A stretch of 64,000 nucleotides of DNA from CAZRCZ01 sp964598765 (GCA_964598765.1 CAZRCZ010000018.1:43746-107745); one strand, 5' to 3'. Positions 9,591 through 18,598 are shown, counted from the first letter of the stretch. Notes: generated from the letters alone by a model not told the origin. Numbers and translations: made by a program.

Positions 9591-10457
9591 ATGAACGACA
9601 TCAACGAGAGAAATTATTCCCGCCGAGAATTTGTTCGCGCGGCCGGAGCCGCGGGACTCGCGCTGGGCGCCACCGGCGTCGCCGATCCAATTCGGGCGCT
9701 CGCCCTTGACAAGACAACCGACCCTTACGGCGGATTCCGCATGGGGGTGCAGAGTTACAGCTTTCGGGGGTTCTCATTTCCCGACGCGCTGACCAATACC
9801 AAAAAACTCGGACTCAAATACATCGAGCTTTTTCCGGGGCACGTGGACCATTTGAAACTCAACGCCGATCAGCTTGCCGCTGAGAAGAAGCGGATGGAGG
9901 ACGCGGGCATCACGCCGGACAGCTACGGCGTGGTCGGCTTCACCAAGGACGAGGCCGCCGCCCGAAAAGTATTTGAATTCGCCAAGACGCTCGGTCTGCG
10001 ATCCATCTCCGCCGATCCCATGCCCAACAGTTTCGAAGTCTTGGATAAACTCGTCGCCGAATTCAAGATTCCGATCGCGATTCACAATCACGGTCCCGGA
10101 AGCCGATGGGAGAAACCGGAGGCGATTCTGGCGGCGGTCAAAGACCATCATCCCCTCATCGGGATTTGTTGCGACAGCGGTCACTATCTTCGCTCCAACA
10201 TTGATCCGGTTCAGGCAATCAAGGTTCTCAAGGGGCGCGTTTTCGGATTTCACATCAAGGATTTCGTGGATGAGAAGACCGAGGTTTCGGCGGGAGACGG
10301 TCGTCTGAAAATAGGGGAACTTTTGGCCGAGGCGCGCGCCCAGAAATTCGACGGCCCCTGCTCGCTCGAATACGAGCTCACTCCCCAAGACCCGATGGCG
10401 GGCATGGCAAGGGGACTGGAGAATTTCCAAAAGGGCGTCGAAGGATTAAGGGGATAG
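9591..10457 (+). CDS. Tat-exported sugar phosphate isomerase/epimerase-like TIM barrel
   Basis: I start this gene at the ATG at 9591, 7 bases after AAGGAG, which gives 288 residues. A longer frame opening at 9513 has no such site. The start yields a twin-arginine signal, NYSRREFVRAAG with Arg11-Arg12, followed by a hydrophobic Ala/Gly-rich stretch. The rest is an AP endonuclease 2/IolE-type TIM barrel: YIELFPGH, IAIHNHGPG, CCDSGHYL, GFHIKDF and SLEYEL supply the usual metal-binding Glu, His and Asp positions. Such proteins isomerise or epimerise sugars, or act as oxidoreductase partners. The substrate cannot be inferred. Confidence 0.85.
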   Translation: MNDINERNYSRREFVRAAGAAGLALGATGVADPIRALALDKTTDPYGGFRMGVQSYSFRGFSFPDALTNTKKLGLKYIELFPGHVDHLKLNADQLAAEKKRMEDAGITPDSYGVVGFTKDEAAARKVFEFAKTLGLRSISADPMPNSFEVLDKLVAEFKIPIAIHNHGPGSRWEKPEAILAAVKDHHPLIGICCDSGHYLRSNIDPVQAIKVLKGRVFGFHIKDFVDEKTEVSAGDGRLKIGELLAEARAQKFDGPCSLEYELTPQDPMAGMARGLENFQKGVEGLRG

Positions 10458-10470
10458 CAACCCGGAGAAC

Positions 10471-10540
10471 AGCCACGGATTTCACGGATTACGCAGATGC
10501 TTCTTCCGGTAAATCCGTGGAATCCGTGAAATCTGTGGCT
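10471..10540. repeat. Inverted repeat between convergent genes
   Basis: The arms 10471-10491 and 10520-10540 (AGCCAC.GATTTCACGGATT and its complement) match over about 20 bases with one mismatch. The right arm ends at the last base of the pilin gene. The unit TTCACGGATT recurs inside the element. It may terminate transcription from both sides. Confidence 0.8.
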
Positions 10541-11217
10541 TATTGATTTTGGTGATCGCTGAAGCGGTAGATGTCGCCGCTACTCACGGTACCGTTGGTC
10601 GGATCGTAGCTGACGTATTTGAAGAGGGCGGCATTGACCATGACTCCGTTGTCTGAAAAGAGGTCCGGGGTCCAGCCGGGATAGTGGGCGAGCGCGATGA
10701 AATCGGGCTGAAAATTGCCCGGACCGCTGGTGGAAAGATACGTGTCAATGTCGGTGTCGGGACCCATGCTGACCAGCACGTATCGGCTCGCGATGTCCTG
10801 CGGCATCGCGCCGTAGGGATAGATGTGCGAGAACGTGACAAACGCCGCGAAGGGTCCCGTCGCCGCCGGGCGCGCGTTTTGGAGTTGGAAGACATCATCC
10901 GGCCAAGAGGTGATATACGAGATGGGCGTGGTCAAAACAACGGGGGGAAAGACCGGATCGCCCGGAAAAACCCAGCTATTGGGATATTCATTGTTGTCCG
11001 TGTAATAGGATTCCAGCGCGGTGGCCAGCGAACGGAGGTCGGCTTTGGCGCGGGAAACCTTGGCGCGGACTTGAGCCTCCAAGAAGTTCGGGACCGCAAT
11101 GGCCGCGAGGATCGCGATGATGGCGACGACGATCAGCAATTCGATCAGGGTAAATCCCCGACGGCGCGTCGCGGAATGCGACTCGCCATAGTTTTGTTCC
11201 CTCGATAAAAAAGTCAT
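10540..11217 (-). CDS. Type IV pilin-like protein with N-terminal methylation motif
   Basis: The 225-residue product has a prepilin leader ending at G|FTLIELLIVVAIIAILAA (from residue 21), with the Glu at mature position 5, so it should be processed by prepilin peptidase and built into a pilus or type II secretion pseudopilus. The segment after the helix (NFLEAQVRAK, then SRAKADLRSL and YYTDNNEYP) is the form common in Planctomycetes, Lentisphaerae and related candidate phyla. The remaining 150 residues are a variable globular domain. Its gene starts 3 bases after a small exported protein gene, so the two are likely co-expressed. PilT, which powers retraction, is encoded about 16 kb away. Confidence 0.9.
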   Translation of the reverse strand: MTFLSREQNYGESHSATRRRGFTLIELLIVVAIIAILAAIAVPNFLEAQVRAKVSRAKADLRSLATALESYYTDNNEYPNSWVFPGDPVFPPVVLTTPISYITSWPDDVFQLQNARPAATGPFAAFVTFSHIYPYGAMPQDIASRYVLVSMGPDTDIDTYLSTSGPGNFQPDFIALAHYPGWTPDLFSDNGVMVNAALFKYVSYDPTNGTVSSGDIYRFSDHQNQ

Positions 11218-11220
11218 CGC

Positions 11221-11706
11221 TCAGTTTCCATCTCCACCCGTCGGCTGGGTCGGCTTGGTTCCGCCGTCGCCGCCGCCATTTCTGCGTGGACCGCCGAAGG
11301 GACCCCGTCCCCCGTTGTTCTGGAAGCGGGACATCATCTTTCCTCGGAAACGGGACATTTCCTCCGGACTCATCGCGGATTGCATCCGAGTCATTTGCTC
11401 GCGCATTTTCTCGCCGAACTTCCGAAATTCCGCCTGTTGGCCCGCCGGAATCTTTTCCTCAAATTGCATCCGCATTTTCTTTTGCACTTCGGGGTCGGAG
11501 AGGTCTCCTTCCGGCATCCGGGGCGGTCCCTCGCGGGATAGTTTTTCCATCGTCTCACGGATCTCCGGCGGAGGATCAGGGAAGGGAGAATGAACGCCGT
11601 TGTTGCCAACGGCTCCCGGCTTTTGAAGCCCGGAGGTGTAAACGCTCCAACCGATGGCGACAAAAGCGCCAAGGATCGCCAAGGCCAACGTGATTTGCTT
11701 CTTCAT
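11221..11706 (-). CDS. Small exported protein of unknown function
   Basis: I do not recognise this 161-residue protein. It has a Lys-Lys signal or anchor (residues 1-22), then a charged, Met- and Gln-rich helical region (about 45-125, with repeated EEM/REQM/KMM patterns). It ends in a Gly/Pro/Asn/Arg-rich, low-complexity tail (about 128-161). The helical part recalls periplasmic Spy/CpxP-like proteins in character only. An excellent ribosome site (complement of CCTCCTTT at 11715-11722) precedes the ATG. It ends 3 bases before the pilin gene and is probably its operon partner. Confidence 0.65.
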   Translation of the reverse strand: MKKQITLALAILGAFVAIGWSVYTSGLQKPGAVGNNGVHSPFPDPPPEIRETMEKLSREGPPRMPEGDLSDPEVQKKMRMQFEEKIPAGQQAEFRKFGEKMREQMTRMQSAMSPEEMSRFRGKMMSRFQNNGGRGPFGGPRRNGGGDGGTKPTQPTGGDGN

Positions 11707-11977
11707 AACCCAACCTCCTTTGTCGGGGGTGGCTCCCGGTCAAGGGTAAAACCGAATCCGCCCCAATTTTCCAAGGATGACATTCCCCAACGCCCAATGA
11801 TGGAGACTAGGGCGCTTCACTCAAGGTTTGGGTCGTCGGGTCAAATTAGAGCAATTCAGGAATCTGCGTGGCCAATTTCATCGGGCGAATAACCGGCTGA
11901 CCCAATGAAATTTGGCTACGTAAACCTCCGGAAGTGTTCCAGCCAAGGAGAGACGCGAACGAAACAAAGGGTTGGGA

Positions 11978-12802
11978 TTATCGAACAACGACCACGCAGG
12001 TCGGAAGCGTCTCGTTGAGTTCCTCGATCCCCTTGGCGGTAATGCCTGTCCTTTGTGGGTCAAGATACTGAAGTTTTCTCATCGCTTTGAGGGTCGGGAG
12101 CGAGGCGTCCGTCACTTGGGTGGAAGAAACGTCCAGCACGCTGAGATTGGGAAGCGATTTCAAGTGAACTAGCCCGGCGTCGCCGATGGAGGTCAATCCC
12201 AGATCGAGTTCCTCCAAATCGTTCAGTCCTTCCAACCCGGCCATGCCGGAGTCGGTGATTTCCGCGCCGCGAAGACTCATTTTCTTCAAGGCATGGACCG
12301 CCTTGAGATGCGCGAGCTGTTGATCGCCGATCTTCAATCCGTCCATCACGAGCTTTTGAACGCCGGCCGGTCCGATTCCTTCCAACGGCGAAAGATCGGC
12401 GACGGCGTCGGGATTCACGGCCAACAAGATTTCCTTGCCCGGAGGGGGTTCAACCTCCCCCTTGGCTTCTCCCATATCGCTCCACGTTCCCTTTTCCTGA
12501 TCGTAAACCTTCAGGGTTCCCATCGAGCGATCGGCCGGGAAATGGAGTGTTCCCGCGCTGACTTTGGTTTCTGTGGGGACGGCGGTCTCCGTGGCCTTCG
12601 CGTCGTGGGACTTGGCCGTCGGCTGGACTTGCGGCGGTTGCGCCTCTTTACCCGACTTGGACTCGCAGGAAGCGAGAAGGAAAAGGGGAATGGAAAAAGA
12701 AATTAACGCAATGACGCAATGACGCGGGGACGCAGGGCGATTTTCTTCGGTTTGGTTCACGCCTTTCCGGAAATCGGCTACTTTGCGGCTTGGCCCGTTC
12801 AT
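11978..12802 (-). CDS. Leucine-rich-repeat lipoprotein
   Basis: I start at the ATG at 12802, one base after the stop of the PP2C gene. A longer frame reading back into that gene is a shadow. The 274-residue product has a late hydrophobic segment with lipobox LLAS|C46, a Pro/Lys/Thr linker, and from about residue 130 onward five or so leucine-rich repeats. Their period is near 24 (L..L..L..L.L..T.I.D.GL..L). LRR lipoproteins of this kind usually bind proteins at the cell surface or in the periplasm. Translational coupling to the phosphatase suggests a shared signalling role. A dispersed repeat (12702-12735) encodes part of the signal region. Confidence 0.8.
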   Translation of the reverse strand: MNGPSRKVADFRKGVNQTEENRPASPRHCVIALISFSIPLFLLASCESKSGKEAQPPQVQPTAKSHDAKATETAVPTETKVSAGTLHFPADRSMGTLKVYDQEKGTWSDMGEAKGEVEPPPGKEILLAVNPDAVADLSPLEGIGPAGVQKLVMDGLKIGDQQLAHLKAVHALKKMSLRGAEITDSGMAGLEGLNDLEELDLGLTSIGDAGLVHLKSLPNLSVLDVSSTQVTDASLPTLKAMRKLQYLDPQRTGITAKGIEELNETLPTCVVVVR

Positions 12803-12803
12803 T

Positions 12804-14243
12804 TCAGAACTCCACCGGAACGACCTGTTTGTTGCCACCCGTGATCCTAAAATCCTGCCGAAATTCCTTGCCCGCCTTGTTGGTGACGACAAGCGTATGG
12901 AGGGTATCGGGAAGCAGGTCGAATTCGAGTTTGGGAGTTTCTTCCCCCTTGTTGGGGAAATGATAAATGACCTCCGGGTTCGCGACCCGGATGCGCGAAA
13001 TTTCCACCGTCGCGATTTCCTCATCCTCGGGAAAATCAATGGTCAGCTGGGCCGAAGGATTCAGTTGGATGTGGACGGGCTCTCCCGCGTAAGCGGCGGG
13101 TTCGAGGACGCTGGCCTCATCCGCCAAAATCCCGGGAGCCTTGATCAAGAGAAAGTATCTTCCATGCCTTGGCAAACTAAGGGTGAGGTGGTTTTCTTCG
13201 ACCGAAAGAACTGCATCCGCGACCGGGACGCGCGCCCCATCCAGCACCGCGATTTCCTCCTTGGTGATCTCCAAAGGCGTATCCAAGATCGCCTCCATGG
13301 TAACGGTCTGAAATTTCAACGCAAAGACCACCATCGCGGTAATCACCGCCGCAGTGATCAAGATTCCAGCCCAGTATAAACCCTTGCGCGACGGAAGCTC
13401 GACCTCCTCCGGTTCCGGGCGGATCATTTCTTGCGGATCCAACGGCTTGGCTCCCTCGGGCAATGCCGGAATGATCGGTTCCCAAGTGTCCTCTGGATCA
13501 AGCGATTCGACCCGGATCAGCACGATGCTGACGTTGTCCCCGCCGCCGCCGTCGAGCGCGGCTTGAAGCATCCGGTAGGCCCGCTCCTCCAAGGTGTAAA
13601 CCGGATCCACGAGCAATTTGGTGACTTCGTTTTCTCCGGCGTATCCCGTGAGGCCGTCGGAGCAAATCAGGAACAAATCCCCGGCCTGAGCTTTGTCCTC
13701 GAAGATGTCAACCTCGACCGGTTTCACTCCGCCGATGCACTGCGTTAAGAGATGGCGGTCGGGGTGGGTCTCCAATTGGTCGCGGGTCAGGATGCCGTTT
13801 TCGTAGAGGGTCCAGACGACGGTTTGATCGCGGGTGATTTGACGTACGTTGCCGTTACGCACGAGATAAACGCGGCTGTCGCCGACTTGAGCGACGACAA
13901 AAACTCCCCGATACAAGACAAGCAACGAGCCGGTGGATCCCATCCCCGTTTTTTCCGGCTCCCGGGCGGCAATGTCGAGCACTTCCTTGCTCGCCTGCTC
14001 CAAGGCGTGGCGTGCCAGCGACTCGATGTCCTTGGGAGATTTCGGTTTTTGGGAGATGAAAAACTCCCGCGCGACCCGCTCGACCGAGGAGACCACCTGC
14101 GCCGCGGCTTCGGCTCCGGCCCGTTCGCCTCCCATGCCGTCGGCGACCAAAAACACGCCGACCTTGGGGAACGAAAAGATCGCGTCCTGATTTTCGGTCC
14201 GGACGCGGCCCATGTGCGTGAGTTTCATTTCGCTCAGCTTCAT
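12804..14243 (-). CDS. PP2C-type Ser/Thr phosphatase with membrane anchor and exported C-terminal domain
   Basis: The first 245 residues form a complete PP2C domain: TENQDA near 16, VADGMGGE near 33, GSTGSLLVL, VGDSRVYLVR, LICSDGLTGY and GGGGDNVSIV, providing the metal-binding Asp residues. These enzymes remove phosphate from Ser/Thr and usually oppose Hanks-type kinases. One such kinase lies at 25407-27302. A single membrane helix follows (about 291-311). The outer 165 residues are beta-rich with PEGA-like features (SLPRHGRYFLLIKAPG, IQLNPSAQLTIDFP). This extension is unusual for a PP2C protein, since the sensor half is more often on the kinase. The next gene, a leucine-rich-repeat lipoprotein, begins one base after its stop. 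Confidence 0.9.
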   Translation of the reverse strand: MKLSEMKLTHMGRVRTENQDAIFSFPKVGVFLVADGMGGERAGAEAAAQVVSSVERVAREFFISQKPKSPKDIESLARHALEQASKEVLDIAAREPEKTGMGSTGSLLVLYRGVFVVAQVGDSRVYLVRNGNVRQITRDQTVVWTLYENGILTRDQLETHPDRHLLTQCIGGVKPVEVDIFEDKAQAGDLFLICSDGLTGYAGENEVTKLLVDPVYTLEERAYRMLQAALDGGGGDNVSIVLIRVESLDPEDTWEPIIPALPEGAKPLDPQEMIRPEPEEVELPSRKGLYWAGILITAAVITAMVVFALKFQTVTMEAILDTPLEITKEEIAVLDGARVPVADAVLSVEENHLTLSLPRHGRYFLLIKAPGILADEASVLEPAAYAGEPVHIQLNPSAQLTIDFPEDEEIATVEISRIRVANPEVIYHFPNKGEETPKLEFDLLPDTLHTLVVTNKAGKEFRQDFRITGGNKQVVPVEF

Positions 14244-14569
14244 GCGGGGTCCCCTTTCGGTTGGACGGGGGCAATCGGGAATCGAGATGGGATGAGGGGC
14301 ATTGTAGTCTGAGGATATAAGCCAACCTTGAGGCTAGATGCAAGAGGTTTGGAGATATGGGCGCTCCGCATTTTTAATCTTAAACCTGATCATAATCCTA
14401 ATCTTCATCTCGGAATTAAGCCCGCTTCCCTTTACCGAATAATGAAAGGCATTCAGGAATTGGGGGCGAGGCAAAGCGTAAGAGCAAGAATAAGAGCATG
14501 ATTGGGATCAAGATTAAGATTAGGATTCCGACTCAGATTACGAACAAGGACGCAATCGAGAGGCGGGCA
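14244..14569. other. Intergenic region with low-complexity hexamer repeat
   Basis: Between the PP2C gene and the DUF2298 gene lies a noncoding stretch. From about 14475 to 14550 it is built of AAGAGCAAGAATAAGAGC-like and GATTAAGATTAGGATT-like units of period six. The same units occur at 20417-20460, near 50700, and in opposite orientation at 46761-46812. No gene is seen. Confidence 0.7.
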
Positions 14570-17197
14570 TCAAGGATTCTGCGGCATTTCAAAGACGAAC
14601 GACTTGGGTTCATCAATCGGAAACATGGCCGCGAGCTTTCCGGCCTCGCGCAAAACTTGATAAACGGCGTTGGCTCGCCCTCCGAAGATTTCGCGTTCGC
14701 TTTTCCCGAAGACCACGTAGCGGACGCCCAAATCCTTCGCCGCCTTGCGCATCGTCGCCGCGTCGGGAGCGTTGTAGAGGGCCAACACTTTCCGTTTATT
14801 TTCCTGAATCAATTCGTCCCCTTTGCCGAATCCGCGCCATTGTCCCTCGTGGTGTTCCCAGCCGAGAGGAATTGGGCGTCCGGCGATGCTCGCCACGCGC
14901 CCCACATAAACGTAGGCTCCGCCCTCCTCCTTCACCGCTTCGGCGAACCGCGTTTGCGGCGGGGTGTATTTGCGGATCCACGCCAGCATCCGCCCCTCGT
15001 CGTCGTAATCCTTGAGGTTGGTCAGCCAACTGAAGGCGTCAAGCGTTCCGTGGCGGGGATACTTGTCGTTTTCCTGCGCCTTGATCGTCCGGCAGGGGAT
15101 TCCGAAAAAGGTCATCGCCATCACGAACGGGAAGAGCGTCAGCGTCGCGACGCGGATTCCGAATTGTGCGGGGCGGGGAATTTTCCAATACCAAATCCGC
15201 TGAATTCCCATCCATGCGGCGGCGGTGAGGATCGGCCAGATCGGATAGGAAAATTTGAAATAGGTGTTGTAGCGCTCCAAATCTCCGGTGTAGGCGTCGT
15301 CGAGGAAAAAGAGTTCAATCCCGCCGAGCAGTACGCACGAGGCGATCAGGAAAACCATGACCAGAGGGCGAAACCAAACCCGTTTGCCCCACGAAAAATT
15401 CAGTAGCAGGGCGATCACCGCGATCCAGAGCCACGTCGGGGTCGGAGGGATCGGCTTGCTTCGCCCGATGGAAAGAAAGATCAAGGCGACTGCCGCCGCC
15501 GCGAGCGTGATGGAGCTTTTCCAAATGGCTTTTTTTCGGCTGAGGATCGTCACGCCGACCGCCGCCGCCAACGCCCCGAAATGAAATCCCCAATGCCGGA
15601 AAAGCTGGGGAAGCGTCGAGCGGAGTTTGGGAGGGAGATACTTGACCGGACTTTTGGCTTCCAGCTTTTGGAGAGCGGACATTTTCTTCAGTTCTTCCGC
15701 GTTTGGAGCAGCAAGCGGCGTTTCCAGCGAACCTTTCGAAATAAAAATTCCCGTCAGCATGCTCACGCCGAGTAAAGCGACAATGAGGAGTCTCAAGGCA
15801 TGACTCGGGGCCCAGTCTCGAAGAGACCAGAGCACTAACGCCAAGACGGCGAATCCCAGAAAGGCAAATAACCAATGCTGACTCACGAATCCCGTCCAGA
15901 GACAGCCAGCTAATCCAATCGGGAGCCATCGCTTTGGATTGCCCAGCTTTAATCCCAAACCCATCCGCCACAGCAATATCCCGAGCGATCCGATGCCGAT
16001 CATCGGCGCGACCCAGAGGTTGGAAATTGCTGAAATGACACCGAGCGTCAGGAACGAAACAAGCCACAGCGCCAAGCGCACAATTCGCGCGGGTTCTGCG
16101 CGACGAGACTGAAACTCACCCTCACTTTTGGTTTGTTCGGATTCGGGAGGCGATCGCGGTTTTTCAATTCGCAATCGGAACCAACGATCACCGGCCAGAA
16201 TGAGCGCAATGAACGCGACCGTCCAAGGGAACGAAAGATGATGCGCGTGAAAATCGCCCAGCATTGCCGTCCATGAGGGATATTCGGTGATGTCGCCTTC
16301 TTGGAGCGCGCGGGAGGGTTTCCAATAATCATAATTGGAAAAGACGTCGGTTGGATGTTTCCACAGGTCCTTGAGATAGCGCGGCGCGAGAATGAAAGAG
16401 CGCTTATCGGGAGGTTCGGCTTCCCGGCCCACCGTGTAATTGTAGGAATCCAACGCCTTTTGAAACGCCAGCGGATTGCCTCCCCAAGCGATGAAGAAGG
16501 CTCCCAACGACGCGGAGATCGCGCGGCCGCCGAAACTTCGGATTAATAAGTAAGATGCTTCCCAGATTAAAGAGATGAGGCGCGAGAACGCCAGCGTGAT
16601 AACCCATTCGCCGGGGAAGGGTCCGGTCCGTCCGATCCACGCCCAGAAAAAATGGCCGAAGTAGTAATAGGCTTGGCGGTGGCCGGAGAGCCAGTAATCG
16701 TCCGGGGGCAACCATCGCGCGTGCCAACATGACCAGAAGAGCATGGCGTTGTCGAATTTTTCCGAACCGACGCCCCCTTGCCCCAAGGCGATGACGGTCA
16801 TTTCAGGAGTGATGCGGCGGTAGGCCAGAAAGGTCAGGAACATCAGCAAGCCGAAAATCTCGACGAATTTTTCCCGCCGCCGCGTCAGCGGATTGGAGAA
16901 TGGCCAGATTAGACTGATGAAACCTTGCATGTCCGGATCCATGCCTTGAAGACGACAGAGACGATGGGCGAGAAACATGAACGCGGCGAACCAAAGCCAC
17001 GTCGCCCCCCATCCCAGCGGAACGCCGACATGCCCCGCCACCCAAACCGTGAAACCAATGATCGCCGGACCCGCGACGCGGGAGATCATCCGGCGGACGT
17101 CGGCGCTCATCGGTATCGGCGCGAGCGCGAGACGCATGGGCCACGAAAAGATTTCGTAAACGAGCCAGAAGGCGAGACCTACCAGAAAATCGGACAT
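14570..17197 (-). CDS. DUF2298 (Chlor_Arch_YYY-type) membrane protein
   Basis: This 875-residue protein has about a dozen or more hydrophobic helices. It carries the family landmarks YYYFGHFFWAW near residue 185 and EYPSWTAMLGDFHAHHLSFPW near residue 310. The short GDFHAHHLSFP motif with its two His residues is the conserved extracytoplasmic loop. The C-terminal 190 residues contain a soluble domain (WIRKYTPPQTRFAEAV, then VYVGRVASIAGRPIPLGWE). DUF2298 proteins are thought to be GT-C-fold transferases using lipid-linked sugars, but none has a settled substrate. The gene stands alone, divergent from bioF. Confidence 0.85.
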   Translation of the reverse strand: MSDFLVGLAFWLVYEIFSWPMRLALAPIPMSADVRRMISRVAGPAIIGFTVWVAGHVGVPLGWGATWLWFAAFMFLAHRLCRLQGMDPDMQGFISLIWPFSNPLTRRREKFVEIFGLLMFLTFLAYRRITPEMTVIALGQGGVGSEKFDNAMLFWSCWHARWLPPDDYWLSGHRQAYYYFGHFFWAWIGRTGPFPGEWVITLAFSRLISLIWEASYLLIRSFGGRAISASLGAFFIAWGGNPLAFQKALDSYNYTVGREAEPPDKRSFILAPRYLKDLWKHPTDVFSNYDYWKPSRALQEGDITEYPSWTAMLGDFHAHHLSFPWTVAFIALILAGDRWFRLRIEKPRSPPESEQTKSEGEFQSRRAEPARIVRLALWLVSFLTLGVISAISNLWVAPMIGIGSLGILLWRMGLGLKLGNPKRWLPIGLAGCLWTGFVSQHWLFAFLGFAVLALVLWSLRDWAPSHALRLLIVALLGVSMLTGIFISKGSLETPLAAPNAEELKKMSALQKLEAKSPVKYLPPKLRSTLPQLFRHWGFHFGALAAAVGVTILSRKKAIWKSSITLAAAAVALIFLSIGRSKPIPPTPTWLWIAVIALLLNFSWGKRVWFRPLVMVFLIASCVLLGGIELFFLDDAYTGDLERYNTYFKFSYPIWPILTAAAWMGIQRIWYWKIPRPAQFGIRVATLTLFPFVMAMTFFGIPCRTIKAQENDKYPRHGTLDAFSWLTNLKDYDDEGRMLAWIRKYTPPQTRFAEAVKEEGGAYVYVGRVASIAGRPIPLGWEHHEGQWRGFGKGDELIQENKRKVLALYNAPDAATMRKAAKDLGVRYVVFGKSEREIFGGRANAVYQVLREAGKLAAMFPIDEPKSFVFEMPQNP

Positions 17198-17230
17198 GCG
17201 GGCTTCTTAATTCTTGAATCGTCGCGTCAT

Positions 17231-17305
17231 CCGAGCCGCGACCGTAAGGGAGCGTCCAAAGCGCGATCCTTTTGTTTTGGGCGCTCGCTCACGCTCGCGG
17301 CTCGG
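17231..17305. repeat. Imperfect inverted repeat upstream of bioF
   Basis: The arms 17231-17254 (CCGAGCCGCGACCGTAAGGG then AGCG) and 17282-17305 are complementary at most positions around a 27-base loop. The same GAGCCGCG core returns at 23073-23095. It lies in the divergent spacer between the DUF2298 gene and bioF. Confidence 0.75.
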
Positions 17306-17369
17306 ATTCGCCCCTATCAAAGTTATTGGCGGGAGATTTGTCAATGAATCTGGTAAAAGAGAGGTTCTT

Positions 17370-18575
17370 ATGCCCGCGAAAAACGCGAAAAGACGCGAAA
17401 GAATTTCCGCCTCATTGAAAGGGGAACTCACCTCGATTCGGAAGAAGGGTTTGTGGCGCGAGTGCGTCGCGCTCGATTCGGCTCCCGGACCTCATATCGT
17501 AATCGGGGGGAAAAAATACCTTCATCTTTGCTCCAATAATTATTTGGGGTTGGCCACGCATCCGGCTGTCATCGAAGCGGCGCGGAAAGCGGCGAGGGAT
17601 TGGGGAACCGGCGCGGGCGCGGCGCGGCTTATCACGGGGACTTCACGTCCGGCGGTCGAATTGGAGGAAGCCTTGGCGGAGTTCAAGCAAGCCGAAGCCG
17701 CGCTTCTTTTTTCTTCCGGCTACCTCGCCAATTTGGGATTGATCCCGACGCTCGCGGGAAAAGGAGACCTGCTCCTCTGCGACCGATTGAACCATGCCAG
17801 CCTGATTGACGCGGCGAGGCTAAGCGGCGCGACGATTCGGACTTATCCTCACGGCGACGTCCAAGCCGCGCGCGAAATTCTCAGGAAGGCCCCGCGTGGC
17901 GTGAAGAAACTAATCGTGACCGATGGCGTGTTTTCGATGGACGGCGATATCGCGCCGCTTGCCCAATTAGATGAGGCCGCCTTGGAATTCGGCGCGTGGT
18001 TGATCGTGGACGACGCGCATGGAACGGGCGTCGTCGGACCGCAGGGGCGCGGAACGTGCGCGGAAATCAGCGTCGCTGGAGATCACGTCATTCAGATCGT
18101 CACGCTTTCCAAGGCGCTCGGTTCACAGGGGGGAGCGATCGTCGGGTCGCGGTCAGTCATTGATCTACTGGTCAACCGCGCGCGGACGTTCATCTTCGAG
18201 ACCGCGATCGCCCCCCCATGCGTCTCTGCGGCTCATGCCGCGTTGCAAATTATCCAAACCGATGGGACCCGATTGGAATCGCTTCAGCGGAACATCCAAA
18301 TTTTGAGGGATGGATTTTCCCGCGCCGGATTTCCGATCCCCAAGGATTCAGCGCCGATCATTCCCCTCTTGATCGGTGACATCCGTAGGACACTGGAAGC
18401 TTTTTCCCGTCTCCGCGCGCGGGGTTATTGGGTCACGCCGATCCGTCCGCCGAGCGTCGAGCCGGGCAAATCGCGTCTCAGGGTCACGGTCATGGCGGCG
18501 CATGAACCCGCCGACTTGGAGTGCTTTGTTGATGCTTTCTGCCCGCGAAGCACGCAAAAGACACGAAAAATTTGA
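17370..18575 (+). CDS. bioF: 8-amino-7-oxononanoate synthase / 2-amino-3-ketobutyrate CoA ligase family
   Basis: This PLP enzyme of the alpha-oxoamine synthase family has 401 residues from the ATG at 17370, which follows AGAGAGG by a few bases. Conserved elements are SNNYLGLATHP near residue 54, GTGAGAARLITGT, FSSGYLANLG, LNHASLIDA, VFSMDGDIAPL, VDDAHGTGVVG, and TLSKALGSQGG with the PLP-binding Lys. BioF condenses pimeloyl-ACP or -CoA with alanine in biotin synthesis, and Kbl handles glycine. The spacing and motifs favour BioF, but no other biotin gene is nearby, so the exact reaction is less sure. The first 12 residues and the last ten are encoded by a dispersed repeat. Confidence 0.8.
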   Translation: MPAKNAKRRERISASLKGELTSIRKKGLWRECVALDSAPGPHIVIGGKKYLHLCSNNYLGLATHPAVIEAARKAARDWGTGAGAARLITGTSRPAVELEEALAEFKQAEAALLFSSGYLANLGLIPTLAGKGDLLLCDRLNHASLIDAARLSGATIRTYPHGDVQAAREILRKAPRGVKKLIVTDGVFSMDGDIAPLAQLDEAALEFGAWLIVDDAHGTGVVGPQGRGTCAEISVAGDHVIQIVTLSKALGSQGGAIVGSRSVIDLLVNRARTFIFETAIAPPCVSAAHAALQIIQTDGTRLESLQRNIQILRDGFSRAGFPIPKDSAPIIPLLIGDIRRTLEAFSRLRARGYWVTPIRPPSVEPGKSRLRVTVMAAHEPADLECFVDAFCPRSTQKTRKI

Positions 18576-18598
18576 GTTCTTTCGTGTATTTCGCGGGC
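18541..18598. repeat. Inverted repeat at the bioF-dtd junction
   Basis: GCCCGCGAA (18541-18549) pairs with TTCGCGGGC (18590-18598), and ACACGAAA (18561-18568) with TTTCGTGT (18580-18587). The element includes the stop codons of both convergent genes. The same unit in direct orientation covers the bioF start (17371-17400). Confidence 0.85.
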
